The notes under the pieces were generated by a model. The model was given only the letters and a program-made list of their open reading frames with translations. It had not been told where the DNA came from and ran no database searches. A program made the translations under genes and the position numbers. A stretch of DNA of 64,000 nucleotides, from NCBI GenBank assembly GCA_022010095.1, contig CP091739.1, forward strand, positions 62,001 through 126,000, given 5' to 3'. This DNA comes from Clostridium sp. Its GTDB lineage: Bacteria > Bacillota_I > Bacilli_A > RF39 > UBA660. Numbering within the stretch: position 1 is the stretch's first letter; every line of letters begins with the position of its first letter. Below are positions 56,628 to 64,000 of the stretch, one piece after another.

Positions 56628-56745
56628 AATGAATAAAAATATCAAAAAAATGTCAAAATGTGTAAATAAGTGAATGAAAAGAGAAAACAAGCTGTTTTAA
56701 ATATTTTAAAATGATATAATTAAGCCAAGATAGGAGAGGAAATAT

Positions 56746-58684
56746 ATGAAAAAAATCTAAAAACTAATATTTACATTTATTGTATCAGTTCTTGTATTAG
56801 TTCCAGTAATTACTAATGCACAAACTATAAATGTAAAAAAACAATGGAAGAATTACTTAATGCTGTTAAAGGAAACAACACTGTAGTTCTTGATGACAAC
56901 ATAACATTAAACAAAGTACTTGAAATTAATGGAAATGATGTCGTATTAGACCTTAATGGTAAAACAATTACTATAACTGAAAAGTATATTGATTTAATAA
57001 AAGGTTCACTTGAAATTACTGGGAAAGGAACAATAAAAGATACTCGTGTTTTAGAAACAACTGGTTCAACTATGTATGTAGAAGGTTCTACTAATAAGAG
57101 CGATACTGGATATTCTACATTATATGTTGGTAAGGATGTAACAATTGATACCACACAATGGGGCTTATCTGTATGGGATACAAGTGCTAAAGCTTATGGT
57201 GTTACAGTTAATTTTGATGGAACAATAGTTAGTACTGGTAGTAAAGCAGGCGGTATTACTATTCAAGGTAATATTAAAAATGATGGAACTGCTATTAATG
57301 TTCCAGTTATCAATTTAAGCAAAACAACTAAAATTACTGCTACTGGTTCAGATGGATTCCCACTTTATGGAGCAGGTGCTGGACAATGGAATGTTGTAGA
57401 AGCAACTTGTGAAGGAATAAATGGTGCACTTGGAGTTAAAAGTGGAAGATTTAATATTAATAATGCTACACTTAAAGCAACAGGAAAACCTGGAGTTGCT
57501 GAAGGATATGGAAATGGTATCAATGGAGTAGGAGCTGCTATTCAAATCGAATCAAATAACACATACTTTGGTAAAATAGAATTAGCTATAACTAACAATT
57601 CTCAAATTATCAGTGAAAAAGGAAATAGTATTTATCACTATTCAGCACAAACTGGTGTTAATAATTTAAATGACTTACGTATATATGATGGAAATTTTGT
57701 TGGTGACACAGTATTCCAAGAAAACGACAAAGTATATGTAAAAGGTGGAACATTCCAAACAGATTCAATTGGAAATTATGTAGAAAAGGGTTATAAACTT
57801 ATAAAATTATCAGAAACAAAAATATACAGTTTCAAATATTAATTATCTTGATGTAGAAGGAGCAGAAGCAACAATTACTGTAGATGGTAAAGAATATAAA
57901 TATACATCAGTAATGCAAGACAAAAAAGTAACTGTTAATGCTAAAGCAGACACAGGATACTATGTAAAAGAAATTATTGTTAAAAGATTCAAAAAGATAA
58001 CAAAATAACTGTAACAAATAATGAATTCACAATGCCAGAAGGTTATGTTACAATATCACTTGATACTGCTAGATGTTTAGAAAAAGATTCAAATCTTGTA
58101 GAAGTATCAAAAGAAATAACAGCTAGTGATACAATAAAAGAAGAATTAGCAAAAGAATTAATTAATACAACTTTAGATAATAAAAAAATAGTGGTTTAGT
58201 AAAAATCAATCAATAAAGAAAAAAATTACAACTTACAGATACAACAACTATAATTGAAGTTAATTTCAATACTAAATTAGTTGAATATGATGAAAAAACT
58301 AATAAAATTGTATATGAAATTAAAACCAATGTATTCAATAAATGGAATTGATTATACAGAAATTCCTAATGAAGCACTTAATGGTGGTAAAATTAGAATT
58401 AACTTACCAATACCATCTAGTGTAAAAGATACACATGCTAAAGTAAAACATATTAGTAATGGTAATGTAATAGATGAAAAAAAGAATATGAAATTAATAA
58501 AACAGAAGATGGAAAAAAATATATCACAATCGAAACAACAAGTTTCTCAACATTTGAAATTTCATATTTCACAGCAAAAAATCTAAATCCACAAACTGGT
58601 GATAATGTTATGACTTATGTAATAATGTTATTAGGTTCAGTGTTAACTATTGGTTCAATTGCTGTGTTAAAAAAACATTTTTAA
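56746..58684 (+). CDS. Sortase-anchored beta-helix surface protein
   Basis: About 645 residues. Signal peptide (KLIFTFIVSVLVLVPVITNAQ), then a right-handed beta-helix (pectate-lyase-like) region: GNDVVLDLNGKTITI, GSLEITGKGTI, GKIELAITNNSQIIS. A middle domain with DGKEYKYTSVMQDKKVTV follows. The end has NPQTGDN, a hydrophobic span IMLLGSVLTIGSIAVL and KKHF, which is an NPxTG-type sorting signal. Sortase not in the window. Frame breaks near 56,830, 57,838, 57,990, 58,190, 58,220 and 58,490. Confidence 0.88.
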
Positions 58685-58698
58685 TTAATAATTATTAA

Positions 58699-58730
58699 AT
58701 CAAGAGTTATTCAAATGAGTAACTCTTTTT
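58699..58730 (+). terminator. Terminator
   Basis: GAGTTAT/AGTAACTC hairpin with T7. Confidence 0.85.
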
Positions 58731-58792
58731 TTCATATTTAAAAAAATATAGTATATTATGTTATACTTATAACATGAATTAAGGTGTGTGGT

Positions 58793-59874
58793 ATGATGTT
58801 ATGGATGCTTATAATGTTGTTTAGTATAATAATGTTTATCTTAGGAATAATCTACATCTGTAATAGAATTAATAAGATAGGCATTAAAAACAAATATGTT
58901 CCATTTCTTATAGTAGGTATATTTATTTTTAATAACAACACTTATACTTAACTTTACAACATCTGCGATAATAGTTATTCATTATCTATTTATATGGTTA
59001 TTTATGGACTTAGTATTTTTGATTATTAAAAAAAGATAAGAAAGAAAAGATTTTTAAATATTATCTAGCAGGTATAATAACTCTAACATTTGTACCGCTT
59101 TACATATTAAAAAGGAATATATAATGTTTATAATGTTGACATTACTACATATGATATAAAAATCAGATAAATTAAATAGTAAATATAAAGTAGCATTACT
59201 TTCAGATAGTCATATAGGAACAACGTTCCATGCTGAAAAAAAGTTTTATGAATATTTAAAGGAAATAGAAAAAGAAAATCCTGATATCTTACTTATCGCA
59301 GGCGATTTTGTAGATGATGGTACTACTAAAGAAGATATGATTGCTTCATGTGAAGCACTAGGTAAAATCAATATTAAATATGGAATATACTTTGCTCATG
59401 GTAATCATGATAAAGGATATTATGGTGAAAAAAGAGGGTATTCTACGCAAGATTTAGAGATGGAACTTACTAAAAATAATGTAAAAGTTTTAAAGGACAA
59501 AAGCGTACTTATTAATAATGAAATATATATTATAGGTAGAAAAAGATGCTGAAGATAGAAGTAGAATGAGTGCAGAAGACTTAACAAAAGATTTAGATAA
59601 AAGTAAGTTTATAATAGATATTAATCACCAGCCAACAGATTACTATAATGAATCAAAAAGTAATATTGATTTAGTAGTATCAGGACACACTCATGGAGGA
59701 CAAATGATACCACTTCAACTACTTAGTACATATGTAAGTGAAAAATGATAGTGTTTATGGTTATGAAAAAAATAAATAATACTAATTTTATAGTTACATC
59801 AGGAATATCAGATTGGAAACTTAAAAATTAAGACAGGATGTAAATCTGAATATGTATTTATAAATATAAATTAG
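58793..59874 (+). CDS. Membrane metallophosphoesterase (YkuE-like)
   Basis: About 355 residues. Three to four N-terminal membrane segments (IMLFSIIMFILGIIYIC, LIVGIFIFITTLILNF, LAGIITLTFVPLYIL), then a calcineurin-type domain: LLSDSHIGTTF, LIAGDFVDDGTTK, FAHGNHDKGYYG, and SGHTHGGQMIP. Metal ligands D, H, D, N, H, H are complete. Such proteins often hydrolyse phospholipid or UDP-sugar pyrophosphates. Twelve shifts. Confidence 0.9.
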
Positions 59875-59886
59875 GGAGGAATGAAT

Positions 59887-60340
59887 ATGAAAAAAAGATT
59901 TTTAATAACAATAATACTAATTTTATTATTAACTGCCTGTGGTGGAACTATGAATACAGAAATACCAAAAGGATATACATCTAAAAAGCGGAATATTATG
60001 ACAAAGAAGGTATTCAAGATCATACTGATTATGCTAAATATGTTTATGATAAAGTTATTGTTGAAAATGATGATAATTATACAAAGGTAAATGAAAAATG
60101 ATATAGAAAAATATTAAAAAGTTACTTTAATGATTTTTAAAGATGTAATGGAATCGTTGGAAAGATTAAATGAATATGATTTTGATATAAATTCTATTAC
60201 TGAAAAATGATTATGTAAGAATTATTACTAAAGAGGGTACACCTATTGGAGACTCTATTTATGGTAGGTTTGATAATTATAGTGTATTCTTATTTGATAG
60301 TGAAACATTAACATTATATTATATACATAATAATATTTAA
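59887..60340 (+). CDS. Lipoprotein of unknown function
   Basis: Lipobox LLTAC at residues 15-19 after a hydrophobic core. The mature part is charged: KEGIQDHTDYAKYVYDKVI, NDIEKILKSYFNDFKDVME, IITKEGTPIGDSIYG, SETLTLYYIH. The ATG at 59,887, 7 bases after GGGAGG, is preferred to 59,881. About 150 residues; six shifts. Confidence 0.7.
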
Positions 60341-60411
60341 AATTGGAAACAACCTGTTGCCAATTTGGTCGCGTCAAAAACATATATTGTATTGAAGGAG
60401 TAAAAAGAATT

Positions 60412-61053
60412 ATGAAGGAAGTAAAAGAAGAAAATGATTTAAAGAAAAAAAGAGTTTAAAAAGGAAAGAGTAAAGGCATTATTAAATATTTAATATTGAT
60501 TATCTTTATCGTAGCAATAGTAATCATACTTATAAACACTTATAGTAATGGTGGAAATATAGAAACAAAGGCTAAAAATATCACTGGATAAAATAGTAGA
60601 AAAAGAGTGACTTAGAAACAGCAAATATAACTTATAATGTGATAGGCAAAAAAATGTAAAAAAATGAAAAGAAATGTGATTTAAATTCAAATAAAATTAA
60701 TAATTTTTGAATATGTAGTTTCATGTAAAGGAACACTCACAGCAGGAATAGACTTTAGTAAAGTAAAAATTGAAGTAGATAACAATAATAAAATATTAAA
60801 GATAGAAATGCCAGAAGTTACATTAAAGGGTGAACCAACTATTGGAAGTGTGAAATTTTTAAATGGAAGTGAAGTACCTGCTGATGAGTTACCAGCGGCA
60901 AGAAAATTATGTCAGGAAACTGTTAAAACTAGAAGCGAAGAAGACAACAAATTATTACCAGCTGCTAAAGAACAAGCAAAAATAGTTTTAGAAGAATTTT
61001 ATAAAAACTGGATTAAAGCATATGATTCTAGTTATAAAGTAGAAGTAAAGTAG
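60412..61053 (+). CDS. DUF4230 membrane protein
   Basis: About 213 residues: charged N-terminus, one TM (KYLILIIFIVAIVIILI), then the DUF4230 domain: KKCDLNSNKINNFEYVVSC, KGTLTAGIDFSKVKIEVD, MPEVTLKGEPTIGSVKFL, and a helix ETVKTRSEEDNKLL, AKEQAKIVLEEFYKNW. Function not known. Paralogue of the next gene. Confidence 0.83.
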
Positions 61054-61062
61054 AGGAGTAAA

Positions 61063-61648
61063 ATGAAAAAAAGTAAGTAAATATATAGTAATATTATCAA
61101 TGATTATAATGTTATCAGCATGTGATAATAAAAAAATGAAACTTTAAGTGAAAATATAAAGAAATTAGAACTTACAGGAAACTTAGTAACATATGAAGCA
61201 TATTTCCATAATGTACTAGAAACTACGAAAGATTCTGATTCAATATTTAAAAAAAGATAGAAAGTTATTCGCTGAATACACTGGAACAATTAAACTTGGG
61301 ATTGACTTATCAAAAAGTAAAAAAATAGATGTTCAAGGGAATACAATTAATGTATTAATACCTAAAGCTAAAATAATAGGTTAACCTAATGTTGATGAAA
61401 ATGATTTCAAGAAAGAAAAATTCATTGAATCAGAAGATGGATTCTTAATTAAAAATCCGATTACTGGAGATGATATATCTAAAGCATTTGATGATGCTCA
61501 AAGTGAAATGAAAAAGAGTGCGGAAAGTGATGAACAACTTTTAAGTACAGCACAAACAAGAGCAAAAATAATTATAGAAGAAAGCATAAATCAATTCGCA
61601 GGATTATCATCAAAAGATTATACAATCAACTGGGAATTTGAAAGTTAA
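61063..61648 (+). CDS. DUF4230 lipoprotein with in-frame stop
   Basis: About 190 residues. Signal peptide with lipobox LSAC, then TLSENIKKLELTGNLVTYE, GTIKLGIDLSKSKKIDVQG, PKAKIIG, a TAA at about 61,382-61,384, then PNVDENDFKKEKFIESEDG, AQSEMKKSAESDEQLL and ASINQFAG-like end. The paralogue has GEP at the same place, so GGT-TAA-CCT reads as GGT-GAA-CCT with one G to T change. Either a real pseudogene or a substitution error. Also two A-run shifts. Confidence 0.75.
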
Positions 61649-61662
61649 AACGAAAGATAAAT

Positions 61663-61818
61663 ATGTTAGAAAAAATAAGAGAATCATGCGAATATGTATC
61701 ACTAAATAGTAAATATGTAAGCATTAATTATAAAGAATTAGATAACTTTATCAAAAACATTAGGCAAAGAGATAATGTATTCAGAACCTATAAAATAAAT
61801 ATAAGAGAGGTGAAAAAA
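61663..61818 (+). pseudogene. Possible N-terminal remnant of queuosine salvage protein
   Basis: About 50 codons: MLEKIRESCEYVSLNSKYVS, then INYKELDNFIKNI. It resembles the start of DUF2419/queuosine salvage proteins (VRES..V...SKHV.I). The rest (about 250 residues) is absent; the frame continues straight into the GNAT ATG region. Alternatively a small protein of its own. Confidence 0.35.
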
Positions 61819-62330
61819 ATGGATTATAATATAAGAAAAAAATGGAAAAAAAGGGATTGTATGAGTGTAGCACATGTCATAACAATTGCTTGGAATGAAA
61901 CATATAAAGGAATTATCGATGATGATATTTTAAATAACTTATATAGTAATGAAGATGAAAGAGCAAACAATTCTCTTAAAAATTTTGATACAAATGAAGA
62001 TGAACAACTAGTACTCGAAGTTGATAATAAAGTTGTAGGCTTTGCAAACGTTGGTAAGCCTAACGACACAACATATAATAATTGTGGTGAATTATTTGCT
62101 ATTTATATCATGGGTAAATATAAAGGAAAAAGGTTATGGTAAAAAAACTATTTGAATCATGCAAAGACACATTAAAAGAAATGGGATTTGATAAAATGAT
62201 TATAGGATGTTTAGAAGGTAATCCATCAAATGAATTTTTATAAACATATGGGAGGAAAGCTAATAAAAAAACTAGAATTTATAAGAAATTAAATTTACCA
62301 GAAAATGTATATTTATTTGAACAAATATAA
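61819..62330 (+). CDS. GNAT acetyltransferase
   Basis: About 170 residues from ATG behind AGAGAGGTG. IRKAMEKDCMSVAHVITIA-like start, DEQLVLEVDNKVVGFANVG, GELFAIYIMGKYKGKGYGK (after a shift at 62,128), ESCKDTLKEMGFDKMI, LEGNPSNEFYKHMGGK. Substrate unknown. Confidence 0.85.
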
Positions 62331-62366
62331 AAAAATATTAGTAATGAAAAAAAGGAACTATTAAAA

Positions 62367-62592
62367 ATGAATAAGAAAAATAAAAAGTATTTTTATATAA
62401 GTGATATTGTAATTGTCGTATTGAGCGCTATAGGACTAATAGTAATAGAAAATAATAAAGAATTTGGATTATCAGCACTAGAGGGAACAGGAAAAATTTA
62501 TCATACTTGGAATAATATTTTTAAACAGTTTATTAGTACTGATAATAGTTTCTATTATATATTTTATTAAAAGAAGAAAATTAAAAAAATAA
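62367..62592 (+). CDS. Small two-TM membrane protein
   Basis: About 73 residues: NKKYFYISDIVIVVLSAIG, LIVIENN, then EGTGKIYHTWNNIFKQ, and the second helix LIIVSIIYFIKRRKLKK after one shift near 62,530. Not recognised. Confidence 0.5.
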
Positions 62593-62621
62593 CTTATCAG
62601 TAGGGAAGAAAGGAAAAAAAT

Positions 62622-63220
62622 ATGAATATATATTTAACATCATATGGAGTAGATACTAGATATAAAGATTATATGAATAGTTATCAAGATATTATAAAAA
62701 GTCTTAAAAAGATAAGAATGTAGCAATTATTCCAAACGCTAAGTTGATATCAGAAGATAGGACTAATTCAGTTGTGGCTAGGAAGGAATTTACTAAAAAA
62801 ATGATATTAATTCGAAAATAATAGATTTAAATAAACAAAAATTAAATATTGAAGAATATGATGCATTATATTTAAGTGGTGGAGAACCTAAAAAAATTTA
62901 ATGGACTCAATAATCGAATCTAACAGCTATGAAATTATTAAGAAATTTATAGATAATGGTGGTATAATAATTGGCCAATCAGCTGGAGCAATGATATTTA
63001 ATAAAAAAATTATCTGGATACAACAGCAGGAGAACTTTTAATAATGAATAATGGATTTGATTATTATGATAAAATTATTGTTCCACATTATAATAATTTA
63101 CCAATTGAATTACTAAATAAGATTCCTAAAAATATTTTGCAAATTAATGATAATGACAATCTATATAAATTAGATGTAATCGTAAAAAAAATAATTAATA
63201 GTAAATATAACTGTGGGTGA
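62622..63220 (+). CDS. Peptidase S51 (dipeptidase E-like)
   Basis: About 195 residues. IYLTSYGVDTRYKDYM, VAIIPNAKLISEDRT, YDALYLSGGEPKNLMDSII, GGIIIGQSAGAMIFNKN (catalytic Ser in GQSAGA), GFDYYDKIIVPHYNNL (His). The C-terminus is uncertain because of an A7 run near 63,190. ATG behind AAAGG. Confidence 0.87.
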
Positions 63221-63251
63221 TGATGCATTTAATAGAAATGGATGGGATTTT

Positions 63252-64000
63252 ATGGATAAAATAGAAAATAAATATAGTAATAGTATTTTTTTGGAAAATA
63301 TAAAGCACGTTGATGAGTATGGTAATGAATATTGGCTTGCTCGTGAATTGCAAAAAGTATTAGAATACAAGGACTGGAGAAACTTTAAAAAAGTAATAGA
63401 TAAAGCAGTTTTATCAGCAAATAACAGCATTTCAAGTGAAAGTGATTGGGTTGTTGAAGTCGACAAGCCAATAAAAAAACTGGTAAAGGAAAAAGAAGAA
63501 ATTGTTAAGGATTATAAGCTATCAAGATATATATGTTATTTAATAGTGCAAAATGCTGATCCAAGTAAACAAGTTGTTGCTTTGGGTCAAACGTATTTTG
63601 CTATTCAAACAAGAAAACAAGAAATAACTGAGCAGGAATATGATTCATTATCTGATGATGAAAAAAGACTTTATCAAAGAAAGTTAACAAAACAAGGTAA
63701 CTATACACTTCAAAAAGTTGCATTATCTGCTGGTGTTAAAAATATGGCTGAATTTCATAATGCAGGATATAAAGGATTATATAATGGTGAAACCGCTGAT
63801 GATATATTTAAAAGAAAAAAGTTAAGATATCGTGAAGATATTCTGGATAACATGAATGAAGATGAGTTAGTTGCTAATTTATTTAGAATAAATCAAGCGA
63901 AGCAAAAACTTTTAAAAGATAATGTACAAGGTGAGAAAGAAGCAAAAGATGTACATTATGAGGTAGGAAAAAAAGTTAGAAAGGCAATTGCAGATATAGG
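63252..64000 (+). CDS. dinD: DNA-damage-inducible protein DinD (runs off window)
   Basis: Starts ATG 63,252; later ORF open to the window end. NIKHVDEYGNEYWLARELQ, KVLEYKDWRNFKKVIDKA (BRO-N-like domain), SRYICYLIVQNADPSKQVV, ALGQTYFAIQTRKQE, VALSAGVKNMAEFHNAGYK, GLYNGETADDIFKRK. DinD is known as a SOS-induced RecA inhibitor in E. coli. Shifts at 63,290 and 63,475. No LexA box was found upstream. Confidence 0.9.
   Translation, partial: MDKIENKYSNSIFLENIKHVDEYGNEYWLARELQKVLEYKDWRNFKKVIDKAVLSANNSISSESDWVVEVDKPIKKLVKEKEEIVKDYKLSRYICYLIVQNADPSKQVVALGQTYFAIQTRKQEITEQEYDSLSDDEKRLYQRKLTKQGNYTLQKVALSAGVKNMAEFHNAGYKGLYNGETADDIFKRKKLRYREDILDNMNEDELVANLFRINQAKQKLLKDNVQGEKEAKDVHYEVGKKVRKAIADI

Noticed and set aside
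60341..60411. Hairpin ATTGG/CCAAT as a terminator
   Set aside because: No T run follows and the stem is short; it might be a weak structure only.

Overview
The window is very AT-rich DNA (by eye roughly a quarter G+C) from a walled, Gram-positive, low-GC bacterium, most likely a gut Bacilli lineage of the RF39 or Erysipelotrichales type. The evidence is infC-rpmI-rplT behind an L20-type attenuator, a T-box ahead of proS, EzrA, RNase HIII, a ComN-SecDF-Rel-Dtd block, a type VIIb secretion locus and an NPQTG sorting signal. Tryptophan is encoded by TGG and TGA acts as a stop, so the code is 11. Almost every gene longer than about 400 bases is interrupted by one-base indels at A or T runs, while the protein on both sides of the break is well conserved. 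This looks like uncorrected homopolymer error in a long-read assembly, so I report whole genes across these breaks rather than the fragments.

Layout. 1-9,000: YtxH protein, small secreted peptide, T-box/proS, infC-rpmI-rplT, Smr protein, rsmE, a one-TM acidic protein, mtaB, tRNA-Met, an unknown minus-strand gene and a small HEPN-like protein. 9,078-16,989: a compact T7SSb locus (EsaB/YukD, EssC, a helical small protein, then a tandemly duplicated cassette of WXG100 protein plus proline-rich effector-like protein). 17,063-25,236: an unknown gene, ezrA, ftsK, deoD and an M16 peptidase pair like YmfF/YmfH. 25,262-26,230: two opposed gene fragments, then a candidate type I toxin-antitoxin module. 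26,277-31,453: comN, secDF, rel, dtd. 31,564-38,966: cell-surface proteins (InlB-type repeats; two large secreted paralogues with ~100-residue repeats). 39,052-51,941: mutS, Nudix, DUF3644/HEPN, a standalone structured RNA, rnhC, tmk, ftsW/rodA, rplS, lepB, ASCH and phosphatase genes. 51,963-64,000: membrane proteins, VanZ, Cof hydrolase, GNATs, pyrophosphatase, a sorted beta-helix surface protein, metallophosphoesterase, two DUF4230 proteins, peptidase S51, and dinD running off the end.

How the genes work together. Translation and RNA modification (proS, infC, rplT, rsmE, mtaB, dtd, rplS) and envelope/division (EzrA, FtsK, FtsW/RodA, SecDF, LepB) form the core. The accessory load is mostly secretion and surface display. 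SecDF and LepB would export and process the repeat proteins, the lipoproteins and the NPQTG protein. The separate EssC-centred machine would export the WXG100 pairs. No rRNA, CRISPR array, transposase or phage structural gene was seen.
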